DNA of 64,000 nucleotides, from positions 372,001-436,000 of the forward strand of contig NZ_AP027270.1 of assembly GCF_036322705.1 (NCBI RefSeq), written 5' to 3'. The stretch is from Maricaulis maris. GTDB taxonomy: Bacteria; Pseudomonadota; Alphaproteobacteria; Caulobacterales; Maricaulaceae. The position numbers and the translations under genes are program-made. How positions within the stretch are numbered: position 1 is the stretch's first letter; the number at the start of each line of letters is the position of its first letter. The notes beneath the pieces are model-generated. The model searched no databases. It was not told where the DNA came from and saw only the letters and a program-made list of their open reading frames with translations. Below are positions 45,309 to 54,847 of the stretch, piece after piece.

Positions 45309-46322
45309 ATGCGCCATTTCCTTTCGACCGCAGACTGGACTCGCAACGAACTTCAGGGCCTGCTCGACCGAGCCAGCGCTTTCAAGTCCGGCGAGCGAAG
45401 CCGTGCGCTTGAGGGCAAGTCGGTGGCGCTGGTCTTTTTCAACCCGTCGCTGCGCACCCGTTCCTCCTTTGACATTGGCACCCATCGCCTCGGCGGTCAT
45501 GCCATCGTGCTCGACGCCAAGGGCGCGACCTGGCCGATGGAGTTCGGGGATGGCGCGGTGATGGATGGGGACAAGGAAGAGCATGTCCGCGAGGCTGCAC
45601 GCGTCCTGTCCAGCTATGTCGACCTGATCGCCATTCGCTGCTTCCCCGAGTTCAAGAACTGGCAGACCGAGCGCGAGGATCCGCTGATCGAGGCATTCGC
45701 GCGGCATGCGACCGTGCCGGTGATCAACATGGAGACCATCGTCCACCCTTGTCAGGAACTGGCCCACATGCTGGCCCTGCAGGAGCGGATGGGCCCGATC
45801 GCTGACAAGACCTATCTGCTGACCTGGGTGCCGCACCCCAAGCCGCTCAACACGGCGGTGGCCAATTCCTCGCTCCTGATCGCCTCAAAGTTCGGCGCCA
45901 ATGTCCGCATCCTGGTCCCGGACGAGGCCTTCCGTCTGGATGAGCGCTACATGTCGGCTGCCGAGCGCTTTACGGCCGAGGGCGGCGGCTCCGTGACCCT
46001 GACCACCGATGTCGAGGCGGCCTATGACGGCGCCGACGTGGTCTATGCCAAGAGCTGGGGCGCCTTGCCGTTTTATGGCAATTGGGACGCCGAGGCGCCG
46101 CTGCGCGCCAAGGGGGCCGATTTCATGATCACGCCGGAGAAGATGGCGCTGACCAATAACGCCGCCGTCAGCCATTGCCTGCCGATGCGCCGCAATGTGA
46201 AGATTGCCGACGCGGTCGTGGACAGCCCGGCCTTCATGGGCATCGAGGAAGGCGCCAACCGCCTGCCGGTCCAGATGGCGGTGATGGAGGCGCTCGCCGC
46301 CCAGGCGGGAGGGGTGGAATGA
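45309..46322 (+). CDS. argF': N-acetylornithine carbamoyltransferase
   Basis: A 337-residue transcarbamylase. The carbamoyl-phosphate motif reads FFNPSLRTRSSFDIG instead of the STRT of ordinary OTCase. DGDKEEHVREAARVLSSYVDLI, NMETIVHPCQELAHMLALQE, WVPHPKPLNTAVANSSL, YAKSWGALPFYGNW and SHCLPMRRNVKIADAVVDSP match the Xanthomonas N-acetylornithine enzyme closely. So carbamoylation probably acts on acetylornithine and gives acetylcitrulline. The start ATG 45309 has AAGGA eight bases before it. It leads the operon with the fused kinase/synthase and argC. Confidence 0.9.
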   Translation: MRHFLSTADWTRNELQGLLDRASAFKSGERSRALEGKSVALVFFNPSLRTRSSFDIGTHRLGGHAIVLDAKGATWPMEFGDGAVMDGDKEEHVREAARVLSSYVDLIAIRCFPEFKNWQTEREDPLIEAFARHATVPVINMETIVHPCQELAHMLALQERMGPIADKTYLLTWVPHPKPLNTAVANSSLLIASKFGANVRILVPDEAFRLDERYMSAAERFTAEGGGSVTLTTDVEAAYDGADVVYAKSWGALPFYGNWDAEAPLRAKGADFMITPEKMALTNNAAVSHCLPMRRNVKIADAVVDSPAFMGIEEGANRLPVQMAVMEALAAQAGGVE

Positions 46323-47644
46323 GTTCGAACCCGCCCGGCGTCCGCCAGACCATCGTCCAACTGCTGTCGCATATGCGCGACGGCAAGGAGATCCGCGAAT
46401 ATCTCCATCGCTTCTCCGGGATCGACCAGGAACGCTTTGCCGTTATCAAGGTCGGCGGTGCGGTCATCCAGGACGATCTCGAGGGTCTCGCTGCTGCGCT
46501 CGCCTTCCTGCAGACAGTCGGACTGACGCCGGTCGTGGTGCATGGCGGTGGGCCGCAGCTGGATACGGCACTGGAAGCGGCCGGGATCGAAACCGAGCGG
46601 GTCGACGGCCTGCGGGTCACCCGTGACGCCGCCATTCCGATCATTCGGGACACGTTGACCCAGGCCAATCTCACCCTGGTCGATGCGATCCGCAATGCCG
46701 GGGGCCGCGCGGCGGCCGTCCCGCGCGGCGTGTTCGAGGCCAGGATCGTCGACGAGGCCCGTCTGGGCCGGGTCGGTGAGCCGAGCCGGATCCATCTCGA
46801 CCTGGTCGGCTCGGCGGCGCGGGCCGGTCAGGCCGCCATCCTCGCCTGTCTCGGCGAGACGGCCGATGGCAAGCTGGTCAACATCAATGCCGACGTGGCC
46901 GTGCGCGCCCTCGTGCACGCACTGCAGCCCTACAAGGTTGTCTTCCTGACAGGGACGGGCGGTCTGCTCGACGAGGATGGTGACATCCTGTCCTCGATCA
47001 ACCTGGCCACCGATTTCGCCAGCCTGATGGAGGCCGACTGGGTCAATGGCGGGATGCGGCTGAAGCTGGAAGAGATCAAGCGTCTGCTTGACGACCTGCC
47101 GCTCTCCTCCTCGGTCTCGATCACCCGCCCGGCCGAGCTGGCCCGCGAGCTGTTCACCCATGCCGGGGCCGGCACGCTGATCCGCCGCGGCGAACGCATT
47201 GTCGAGGCCGACAGCAAGGACAGTCTTGACCTCGGCCGTCTCGATGCGCTGGTGACCAAGGCCTTCGGACGCCCGGCGATTGCCGGGTACTGGGACGCGC
47301 TGACCGTCGACCGGGCCTTCGTGACCGAGAGCTATCGCGCGGCCGCCATCACCACCCGGCTCGATGGCTGGGTCTATCTCGACAAGTTCGCGGTGCTCGA
47401 CGACGCCCGCGGCGAAGGCCTGGGCCGGACGGTCTGGCAGCGCCTCGTCGATTACGCCCCGCGCCTGATCTGGCGCTCGCGCACCAGCAATCCGGTCAAT
47501 GGCTTCTATTTCGAGGAATGCGACGGCGCGGTGCGGCGCGATGACTGGACCGTGTTCTGGCGCGGTGACATGGGCCCGACCGAGGTTGCGGGCGTGGTCG
47601 AGACCGCCTTTGCCTTGCCGCCAACCCTCGAGGCGCCGCAATGA
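46319..47644 (+). CDS. argB/argA: bifunctional N-acetylglutamate kinase/synthase
   Basis: A 441-residue fusion. Residues 1-285 form the amino-acid kinase domain (FAVIKVGGAVIQDD, VVVHGGGPQLDTALEA, INADVAVRALVHAL, FLTGTGGLLDEDG). Residues 290-441 form a GNAT-type acetyltransferase domain (YLDKFAVLDDARGEGLGRTVWQRL, then RTSNPVNGFYFEECDG). Such NAGS/K enzymes, related to vertebrate NAGS, have been studied from Maricaulis maris and Xanthomonas campestris. It does the first two steps of arginine synthesis. The ATG overlaps the argF' stop by 4 bases and argC follows with another 4-base overlap. Confidence 0.94.
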   Translation: MSSNPPGVRQTIVQLLSHMRDGKEIREYLHRFSGIDQERFAVIKVGGAVIQDDLEGLAAALAFLQTVGLTPVVVHGGGPQLDTALEAAGIETERVDGLRVTRDAAIPIIRDTLTQANLTLVDAIRNAGGRAAAVPRGVFEARIVDEARLGRVGEPSRIHLDLVGSAARAGQAAILACLGETADGKLVNINADVAVRALVHALQPYKVVFLTGTGGLLDEDGDILSSINLATDFASLMEADWVNGGMRLKLEEIKRLLDDLPLSSSVSITRPAELARELFTHAGAGTLIRRGERIVEADSKDSLDLGRLDALVTKAFGRPAIAGYWDALTVDRAFVTESYRAAAITTRLDGWVYLDKFAVLDDARGEGLGRTVWQRLVDYAPRLIWRSRTSNPVNGFYFEECDGAVRRDDWTVFWRGDMGPTEVAGVVETAFALPPTLEAPQ

Positions 47645-48588
47645 GCGTCCGGCGGGTCGGCCTGGTCGGCGCGCGCGGCCATACCGGACGGGAACTCCTG
47701 CGTCTGATCGCCGACCGCGATGATGTCGAGCTGGTCTTCGCCAGCTCGCGCGAATGGGCCGGGCAGCCGGTGTCCGAAATGGCACCGGAGATCGCCACCG
47801 ACCTCGCCTTCGAAGCGCTCGGCCCGGACGATGTCGCGGCACGGGCTGTCGACGCCGTGATCCTCGCACTGCCGAACGGTGCGGCGGCGCCCTTTGTCGC
47901 CGCCCTCTCGCCCGGGACGGTGATTGTCGACCTGTCGGCCGATTATCGCTTTGATGATGCCTGGACCTATGGCCTGCCGGAAATCCATGGTCGTGAGGCC
48001 CTCGCCGGTGCACGGCGGATCGCCAATCCCGGTTGCTATGCAACCGCCGGCCAGCTCGCCATCGCGCCGTGGCGCGGCCGGTTGGCCGGGGATGCCCATG
48101 TTTTCGGTGTGTCCGGCTATTCCGGTGCCGGGACGACGCCCTCACGCAAGAACGACACGGCAGCCCTGGCGGACAATCTCATGCCCTATGCGCTGAGCGG
48201 GCATCTGCACGAGCGCGAGATGACCCGGCATATGAGCGAGGGGGTGCGCTTCACGCCGCATGTCGCCGCTTTCTTCCGCGGGATTGTCGCGACCACGCAT
48301 CTGACGCTCAAGGCGCCGGTGACGCCCGCCGAGGTCGCACAGGCCTATGCGGCTGCCTATGCCGGCGAAGCCCTGATCCGGGTCATGGACGGCATTCCGG
48401 AAGTGCGCGATGGCGCGCTTCAGCCGGGTGCCGTGATCGGCGGTTTTGCGCTCGATGAGAGCGGCCGCAAGCTGGTCGTGGTGTCGGCGCTCGACAATCT
48501 GCTCAAGGGCGCCGCCGTCCAGGCCATGCAGAACCTGGCCCTGGCCCTGGGGCTGCCTGAAGGCGTCTACTCGCCGTCCCCGCTATAG
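47641..48588 (+). CDS. argC: N-acetyl-gamma-glutamyl-phosphate reductase
   Basis: A 315-residue NADPH-dependent enzyme for the third arginine step. GLVGARGHTGRELLRLI is the nucleotide-binding start, VDLSADYRFDD and NPGCYATAGQLAI carry the family core with the catalytic cysteine in NPGCYAT, and VFGVSGYSGAGTTPS matches ArgC. It overlaps the kinase/synthase gene by 4 bases. Its last 22 bases overlap the convergent glycosyltransferase gene. Confidence 0.95.
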   Translation: MSVRRVGLVGARGHTGRELLRLIADRDDVELVFASSREWAGQPVSEMAPEIATDLAFEALGPDDVAARAVDAVILALPNGAAAPFVAALSPGTVIVDLSADYRFDDAWTYGLPEIHGREALAGARRIANPGCYATAGQLAIAPWRGRLAGDAHVFGVSGYSGAGTTPSRKNDTAALADNLMPYALSGHLHEREMTRHMSEGVRFTPHVAAFFRGIVATTHLTLKAPVTPAEVAQAYAAAYAGEALIRVMDGIPEVRDGALQPGAVIGGFALDESGRKLVVVSALDNLLKGAAVQAMQNLALALGLPEGVYSPSPL

Positions 48589-50147
48589 CCGCGCAGCGGG
48601 GTCGTCTGGTCGGCCTCGTCAAAGGCGCGCCAGCGGATTTCATAGGCCTCGTCACGGACAACGCGCTGATGGCCCTCGGCCACCCAGAGCGTGAAATCGC
48701 GCGTATAGGGACCATCCAGCTCGATCGCCAGGTCCCCGACCGGCTCGAAGCGCTCGAAGTCCTCGCGCATACGGGCGACTTCGCGGGGCCGGTTGGAGAC
48801 GATCAGCAGGCGTCCCGCCTGATCCTCGGCCAGCGGCCAGACATCCTCGGCATGATTGGTCGGGCCAGCCTGGCGCAACCACATGGCCATGCGGCCTTCG
48901 AGCGCCGGCGCATACCGCTGCATCTGGTGAAAGGCGTTGCGATCATCAAACACGATCATCGCGTAGTCGTCGGCGTTGGCGGCGGCGAGGATGGCGTCGG
49001 CGGTGTCGTCCCAGGCGCGGATACGCTTGGTCGCGTCGCCGAGACCCAGGGCCTCCACGAGCGGCGGGCTGGCCGCGATCGAGACCGCAAACAGGCCAAT
49101 CGCGCTATGCACACCGATGGAGCCGAACAGGACCCAGCGCCGCCAGTCGGGGCCGCGCAGGAGGAAGGCCAGTACGAGGAGCGTGCCGGCGACATAGGTC
49201 GCCGCAGCCCAGTTGGCGTGGGCCCGTGAAATGAAGGCCTGGACCGACACCACCAGCAGGGGTGGCAGGGCGTAGAGGACCAGCAGGCGCTGGTCGGCGT
49301 CGACCCGGAAGAAGCGGGCGAGGGTGAGGCCGAACACCGTCAGCAGGATGACGAAGGTGACGGGCCCGAACACGCCCGGCTGGGCGCCGAGGAACTCGAT
49401 CAGCTCTCCGGGATGAAAAAGGTCGCCGCCCCAGTTGGCGTTGGCTGCCGTATGGCTGACCGTCGCGAAGTCATGGGCGGCGTTCCAGACCAGGTTCGGC
49501 GCGAGCAGGGCCAGGAAAATCGCCAGGGCAACAAGACCGCGCAGGCTGACAAGCGCCCGCCGAACCGGGGCGTCGAAGATGATCGCCAGCCCGGTAGAGA
49601 GCAGGAAATAGATCATCGCGTATTTGGACAGGAAGCCGAAGCCGAGCGCGGCGCCGAGCCCGACAGCGGCACCCCAGCCTGCGCCAGCGCGCAGGCGCAA
49701 TAGCGCATAAAGCCCGCCGGACCAGGCGCTGAACAGGACGGCATCGGTGGAGATCACGAAGCCGGACAGCCAGATCCCCGGCATCGTCAGATACAAGGCC
49801 GCTGCCCAGAAACCGGTTCGGGCGTCCCACAGCTGGCGCGCGCTCAGCATCAGGAAAGTCGCCGTCGCGGTGTGCAGGAGCGGGGCGGGCAGGCGGATGG
49901 CAAAATCGCTGTCGCCAAACAGGCCGGTCGACAGGCTGATCAGCCAGGCGATCATCGGCGGCTTTGAGTAATAGCCCCAGTCAAAATTCCGCGACCAGAC
50001 CCAGTACTGGGACTCATCCTGGTAGAGCGAGACCGGGCTGACCGCGAGCGCGAGGATGCGCAGGACCGCGAAGCCCAGGATCAGGACGATGGCAGCCTGC
50101 GTCCACGAGAATCGACTCGGCAGGATAGAGGTAGGCGACTCGGGCAT
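48567..50147 (-). CDS. glycosyltransferase family 39 (ArnT/PMT-like) membrane protein
   Basis: A 526-residue integral membrane protein with about ten to twelve hydrophobic helices. The first periplasmic loop has the GT39/GT83 acid pair in LYQDESQYWVWSRNFDWGYYSKPPMIAWL (D44, E45). These enzymes move sugars from polyprenyl phosphates to lipids or proteins. A soluble C-terminal part of about 130 residues follows. ATG 50147 (MPESPTSIL) is preferred to TTG 50168. It converges on argC with a 22-base overlap, and its upstream region is shared with the Oar-like receptor. Confidence 0.85.
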   Translation of the reverse strand: MPESPTSILPSRFSWTQAAIVLILGFAVLRILALAVSPVSLYQDESQYWVWSRNFDWGYYSKPPMIAWLISLSTGLFGDSDFAIRLPAPLLHTATATFLMLSARQLWDARTGFWAAALYLTMPGIWLSGFVISTDAVLFSAWSGGLYALLRLRAGAGWGAAVGLGAALGFGFLSKYAMIYFLLSTGLAIIFDAPVRRALVSLRGLVALAIFLALLAPNLVWNAAHDFATVSHTAANANWGGDLFHPGELIEFLGAQPGVFGPVTFVILLTVFGLTLARFFRVDADQRLLVLYALPPLLVVSVQAFISRAHANWAAATYVAGTLLVLAFLLRGPDWRRWVLFGSIGVHSAIGLFAVSIAASPPLVEALGLGDATKRIRAWDDTADAILAAANADDYAMIVFDDRNAFHQMQRYAPALEGRMAMWLRQAGPTNHAEDVWPLAEDQAGRLLIVSNRPREVARMREDFERFEPVGDLAIELDGPYTRDFTLWVAEGHQRVVRDEAYEIRWRAFDEADQTTPLRGYSGDGE

Positions 50148-50470
50148 GGCGGGTCCGGAGGCTGTCAAAAAGTGTTACATTTTCGCCGCAGGCTATGCGC
50201 TTTTCGACTCCGACCGTAAAGGGCCGCGTGGATAAAATTCTGCGCGCAAAAAATCTGAAGGTGGCGGATTTTGAGGTTTTGTGCGGCTGCACACACATAT
50301 CTTGCGGTTTGCTGCGATCGCGAATGGCCGCGTCGCGGTCTATCCGGACGCGGACTGTCACAAAAGGTTCGTTTATGTGTCTTGGAAAGTTCGACCCCGC
50401 AGCGTAGATCGCCCCTGCTTCGTACGGGGACCTGTGTCCCTGCTCTTCGGTTTATCGGGGGACATGCTCA
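50148..50470 (+). other. leader region of the Oar-like receptor gene
   Basis: A 323-base divergent region without a gene. It is locally AT-rich at 50230-50290. A GGGGGA ribosome site is at 50457-50462. A long untranslated leader is possible for this apparently strongly expressed gene; no promoter could be fixed. Confidence 0.35.
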
Positions 50471-53400
50471 ATGTCTTTTACTAAGAAACTCTCTCTCGGC
50501 ACGGCGGCCATCGCCCTGCTCGCCGCGGCCCCGGCTGCGGTTCACGCTCAGCAGACGTCGTCTCAGCTGCGCGGCGTCGTTGTCGATGCAAGCGGTTCGC
50601 CGGTTTCCGGTGCCGCCATCACGATCATCCACGCTCCGTCGGGCACGGCTTCTGTCGCGACCACGAACGAGTCGGGCAGCTTCGTGCAAACCGGCCTTCG
50701 CGTCGGCGGTCCTTACAGCATCACGGTTTCCGCGTCCGGCTTTGACGGCCAGGCGATGGACGGCATGTTCCTCCAGCCGGGCAGCCAGGCTCCGATCACG
50801 GTCACGTTGAACTCCAGCGTCGAGACGATTGTCGTCACCGGTGCCGCGATCAACATGATCGACCTGAACAACGGTGTTGGCTCGAACTACTCGGCTCGCG
50901 ACATTGCGAACCAGCCGGCCGCCAACCGCGACGTGCTCGCCACGATCGCCCGCGACCCGCTCGCTTTCTCCGGCGCTGAAGGTCAGCTGACCGTCGCCGG
51001 CGTGAACCCGCGCTTCAACGGCCTGTCCATCGACGGCTCGCTGCAGCAGGACGATTTCGGTCTCGGTTCGAACACCTACGCCACCGCGCGTTCGCCGATC
51101 TCCCTCGATGCCGTTGAATCGGCCTCGCTCGCCATCTCCGACTACTCGGTTACGGCGTCCGGCTTCACCGGCGGCCTGGTCAACATCACGACCCGCTCGG
51201 GTACGAACGAGTTTGACGGTTCGGCTTACTACTATCGCCAGAACGAAGAGTATTTCGGTGACGAGTCCGACGGTCGCCCGGTGACCATCGCTCCGTTCGA
51301 CGAAAAAGAATACGGCGTCACCCTCGGTGGCCCGATCGTTGAAGACACGCTCTTCTTCTTCGTCTCCTACGATGAGTTCGAGTCCGGTTCGGGTTCCGAC
51401 TTCACCGTTGCCGACGCCAATGACGACATCGACGCCGGCTTCTACTCGGCGCTCAACGACCTCGTCCTGACCGAGCTCGGCTACGACATGGGCGGCCGCC
51501 CGTCGACCGTCTCCCTGCCGGTCACCTCCGAGCGCCTGCTCGGCAAGATCGACTGGAACATCAACGCCGATCACCGCGCGTCGTTCACCTACCAGTCGAC
51601 CGAAGAAGGTGGCAGCTCCGTCAGCCGCCAGAACTTCACCACCGCATGGTATGACGTCCCGGTCGAGCTGACCGCCTATACCGGCCAGCTGTTCTCCGAT
51701 TGGACGCCGGAATTCTCGACCACGCTGCGCGTGAACTACAAGGAATTCTCCCGCGGCCAGATCTGCGGCGGCGGCACCACCAGCCCGCACCTCGAATTCC
51801 GCCTCTCGCAAGCCGACATCGCCGGTACGGCGCTTGACGGCCTGCTGACCGCTCCGGGCGAAGAGACCTTCGTCGGTGGTTGTGACCGTTTCCGTCACGC
51901 CAACGAGTACAATGATGACCGCCTTCAGATCCTCGCCCAGGGTGACTATGTCTATGGCGATCACCTGATCACCTTCGGCGCCGAGTACGAGCAGTTCAAC
52001 CTGTTCAACCTCTTCGTCGCCGGTTCGAATGGCCGTTTCATCTACAGCGATGTCACGGAAATCCTGAACAACACCCCGCAGATCGATTACGTCAACGTGC
52101 CGAGCAACGTGGCCGCCGACGGCGCTGCGGCCTGGGGCTATGACCAGCTTGCCCTGTTCCTGCAGGACACCTGGCAGTTCAACGCGGACCTCGAACTTGG
52201 CTTCGGCATCCGCTACGAGCGCTTCACCCAGGGTGACGTTCCGGCCAATGATCCGTCGATCCTCGCCACCTATGGCCAGTCCTCGACGGAAAACCTCGAC
52301 GGCAAGGACCTCATCCTGCCGCGCGCCAGCTTCCGCTGGACCCCGAGCGAGCGTACGACCGTGACCGGTGGTTTCGGCCTGTTCGCCGGTGGTGAGCCGA
52401 ATGTCTGGATTTCGAACGCGTTCCAGAGCCCGACCGGCTTTGCGCGCCAGAATGCCGGCACGCCGATCACCAATTTCGACATCCCGGCGGCCCTGCTCGC
52501 CTCGGTGGCCGGTTCCACCGGTAACGCGATCGACGTGATCTCCCCGGACTTCGAAATCCCGTCCGATTGGAAGGCTTCGATCCGTTTCGATCACGAGCTG
52601 AACCTGAACCGCTTCGGCTTCAACCTCGGTGACGGCTACAACTTCTCGGCCCAGTACCTCTACACTGCGCCGCGTGACGCCTTCATCTGGACCAACCTGG
52701 CCCAGACCGAGCTGGCCGCAGCCCTGCCGACGGGCGTGGCACCGGATGGTCGCACCATCTATGCCGACCTCGACGATCTCGGCATTCGTAACCTGACCGA
52801 GCTTGGCAATGCAGACGGCAGCGACAGCCACGTCTTCTCTGTCAGCCTCTCCAAGGAATACGAGAACGGCTTCGGCTTCTTCGTGTCCTATGCCTACCAA
52901 GACGTCCAGTACGTCTCCGAGGGCAGCTCTTCGCGCGGCATCTCCAACTGGCGCGGCATCACGGCGATCGACCGGAACAATCCGGAAGTTCGTACGTCTG
53001 CCTACCAGATCTCGGACGCCTTCAACGTCGCGCTGTCCTACGAGCGTGATTTCGTCAGCGACCTGACCACGCGCTTTGACATCTTTGGCCAGATCACGTC
53101 GGGCTCGCCCTACACGCTGACCTATGACGTCAACAACTCCAACGCTCTCTTCGGCCGTGCCGGTGACGGCGAAGGTCCGTTCGACAACAACCCGCTCTAC
53201 ATTCCGCTCTCCGGGACGGATGCGCGCGTTGTTTATGCGACCGGCTTCGATCAGACCGGCTTCTCGAACTTCGTCGACTCGATCGGCGCAGCTCGCGGCA
53301 GCATTCATGAAGTGAACTCGGCCCAGTCGGCCTGGAACCAGCAGTGGGACTTCCGCGTCTCGCAAGAACTGCCGGGCATCCCGGGTGCTGACCGCTGGGT

Positions 53401-53719
53401 CGGCGAGAACAGCTTCTCGATCGTTCTCGACGTGATCAACTTCCCGAACCTGCTGAACAGCGACTGGGGCACCCAGACCAATGGTCCGGGCAATGGCCAG
53501 CTGGGCGTGGTTCGTGCTGACCTCGTCAGCGCGGCTGACGTGGCTGCCAACGGTGTTGACGGGGCCACGGCTCTGACCGGCGACGCACCGCGTACCGCCT
53601 GCCTCGCGGCTGGTGATTGCGTGTATCGCTACAACTCCTATCGCGACAGCGACACGGCGTTCGCGAGCAACTTCAACTCGGTTTACCAGGTCCGCGTGGG
53701 TCTGCGTTACGAGTTCTAG
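50471..53719 (+). CDS. TonB-dependent receptor, Oar-like, with carboxypeptidase-regulatory N-terminal domain
   Basis: A 1082-residue outer-membrane protein. The signal peptide (KLSLGTAAIALLAAAPAAVHA) is followed by a carboxypeptidase-regulatory beta-sandwich (LRGVVVDASGSPVSGAAITIIHAPSG) at about residues 33-115, then a plug domain (ETIVVTGAAINMID to VNITTRSGTNEF, about 117-250), and a long beta barrel ending in aromatic VGLRYEF. Layout and length match Oar-type receptors. Codon use is strongly biased to C-ending codons, which suggests high expression. Substrate unknown. A strong terminator follows. Confidence 0.93.
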   Translation: MSFTKKLSLGTAAIALLAAAPAAVHAQQTSSQLRGVVVDASGSPVSGAAITIIHAPSGTASVATTNESGSFVQTGLRVGGPYSITVSASGFDGQAMDGMFLQPGSQAPITVTLNSSVETIVVTGAAINMIDLNNGVGSNYSARDIANQPAANRDVLATIARDPLAFSGAEGQLTVAGVNPRFNGLSIDGSLQQDDFGLGSNTYATARSPISLDAVESASLAISDYSVTASGFTGGLVNITTRSGTNEFDGSAYYYRQNEEYFGDESDGRPVTIAPFDEKEYGVTLGGPIVEDTLFFFVSYDEFESGSGSDFTVADANDDIDAGFYSALNDLVLTELGYDMGGRPSTVSLPVTSERLLGKIDWNINADHRASFTYQSTEEGGSSVSRQNFTTAWYDVPVELTAYTGQLFSDWTPEFSTTLRVNYKEFSRGQICGGGTTSPHLEFRLSQADIAGTALDGLLTAPGEETFVGGCDRFRHANEYNDDRLQILAQGDYVYGDHLITFGAEYEQFNLFNLFVAGSNGRFIYSDVTEILNNTPQIDYVNVPSNVAADGAAAWGYDQLALFLQDTWQFNADLELGFGIRYERFTQGDVPANDPSILATYGQSSTENLDGKDLILPRASFRWTPSERTTVTGGFGLFAGGEPNVWISNAFQSPTGFARQNAGTPITNFDIPAALLASVAGSTGNAIDVISPDFEIPSDWKASIRFDHELNLNRFGFNLGDGYNFSAQYLYTAPRDAFIWTNLAQTELAAALPTGVAPDGRTIYADLDDLGIRNLTELGNADGSDSHVFSVSLSKEYENGFGFFVSYAYQDVQYVSEGSSSRGISNWRGITAIDRNNPEVRTSAYQISDAFNVALSYERDFVSDLTTRFDIFGQITSGSPYTLTYDVNNSNALFGRAGDGEGPFDNNPLYIPLSGTDARVVYATGFDQTGFSNFVDSIGAARGSIHEVNSAQSAWNQQWDFRVSQELPGIPGADRWVGENSFSIVLDVINFPNLLNSDWGTQTNGPGNGQLGVVRADLVSAADVAANGVDGATALTGDAPRTACLAAGDCVYRYNSYRDSDTAFASNFNSVYQVRVGLRYEF

Positions 53720-53744
53720 TCACTCGACAAAACGTGAAGTCCGG

Positions 53745-53776
53745 AAGGGCGGCCCTCGGGCCGCCCTTTCTTTTTG
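53745..53776 (+). terminator. strong intrinsic terminator after the Oar-like receptor
   Basis: AAGGGCGGCCC and GGGCCGCCCTT form an 11-bp stem with a short loop, followed by TTCTTTTT. Confidence 0.9.
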
Positions 53777-53830
53777 CCGGTTCGAACAGGCGGCTCGCCA
53801 AGGTTCAATCTGCGTGATAGAGGCGCGATC

Positions 53831-54844
53831 ATGATGATTGATCTGCCTCACGAAACCGCCCCCCAGTCCCGCCTGTTCACCTGCTGGCCGTCCGATGCCT
53901 CGCTGTGGGAAGAGAATCTCGAACCGGCCCAGGCCGAGTTCGCGGCCTTCCTGAAAGCGGTGATCGCGCCGTCTGCGACGGGCCGGACACTCGATCTCAC
54001 CATTCTCGCCTCGACCGGCCAGGCCGAAGCGTCGGCCCGCAAGGCGCTGGGGAATCGGGCCAAGGTCGTCCGGGCGCCGTTCGGCGATGTCTGGGCCCGC
54101 GATACCGGTCCTGTCTTCCTGCGCGAGGACGGCGAGCCGGTTGCTGTACGTTTCCGCTTCAATGGCTGGGGCGGCAAGTATGAGCTGCCGGGGGATGACA
54201 CGATCGGCGGCGTGATCGCCCGCCTGGCCGGTGCGCCGGAGCGTCGGATCGACCTCGTCGCCGAGGGCGGGGCGCTGGAGTTTGACGGCGAGGGCACGCT
54301 GATCACCACGCGGCAATGCCTGCTCAATCCCAATCGCAATCCGGGGCTCGGCGAAGCGGACGTCGAGGCTCGCCTCAAGGCCGCCCTCGGTGTCGAAACC
54401 GTGCTGTGGGTCGATGAGGGCCTCGTGGCCGATCATACCGACGGGCATATCGACAATATCGTCCGGTTTGCCCGGCCGGGCGTGGTCGTGTGTCAGAGCC
54501 CGTGGGGCGATGACGACCCGCAGGCCGAAGTGCTCGAGGCGATTGCGCGGCAGGTGTCGCGGATGAGCGATGCGAAGGGCCGGCGTCTCCAGGTCCGGCG
54601 TATTCCGTCTCCGGGCCGGGTCGACCTGGGCGATGGCGAGGTCGTTCCGGCGAGCCACATGAACTGGGTGATCGGACCGCGACGGGTCGTCGTCCCGACC
54701 TATGGCACAAGCGGCGGCGAGGCAGCCGTCCGGGCCCTGCGAAGGATTTTCCCCGATCATGAGGTGGTCGGAAGCTCGGCGCGTGCCATATTGTCGGGTG
54801 GGGGAGCCTTTCACTGTGTGACCTGTCACCAAGCCGGAGACTAG
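53831..54844 (+). CDS. aguA: agmatine deiminase
   Basis: A 338-residue member of the peptidylarginine-deiminase superfamily that converts agmatine to N-carbamoylputrescine and ammonia. The catalytic cysteine is C329 in LSGGGAFHCVTCHQ; other active-site residues are in WARDTGP (D91) and TDGHIDN (D204, H206, D208). EGGALEFDGEGTL and PNRNPGLG are also typical. Start ATG 53831 has GAGGCG upstream; ATG 53834 is next. N-carbamoylputrescine amidase lies two genes downstream, which supports the agmatine role over a peptidylarginine one. Confidence 0.92.
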   Translation: MMIDLPHETAPQSRLFTCWPSDASLWEENLEPAQAEFAAFLKAVIAPSATGRTLDLTILASTGQAEASARKALGNRAKVVRAPFGDVWARDTGPVFLREDGEPVAVRFRFNGWGGKYELPGDDTIGGVIARLAGAPERRIDLVAEGGALEFDGEGTLITTRQCLLNPNRNPGLGEADVEARLKAALGVETVLWVDEGLVADHTDGHIDNIVRFARPGVVVCQSPWGDDDPQAEVLEAIARQVSRMSDAKGRRLQVRRIPSPGRVDLGDGEVVPASHMNWVIGPRRVVVPTYGTSGGEAAVRALRRIFPDHEVVGSSARAILSGGGAFHCVTCHQAGD

Positions 54845-54847
54845 GGA

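Noticed and set aside
50468-53365. Open frame of 965 codons on the minus strand across the Oar-like receptor gene
   Set aside because: It mirrors the plus-strand gene, whose strong C-ending codon bias removes stop codons from the opposite strand. The plus-strand product has a signal peptide, plug and barrel; the minus-strand translation shows no family features.
53776-53795. tRNA-like T-loop sequence GGTTCGAAC after the receptor terminator
   Set aside because: No acceptor stem, anticodon arm or CCA end can be built around it on either strand.
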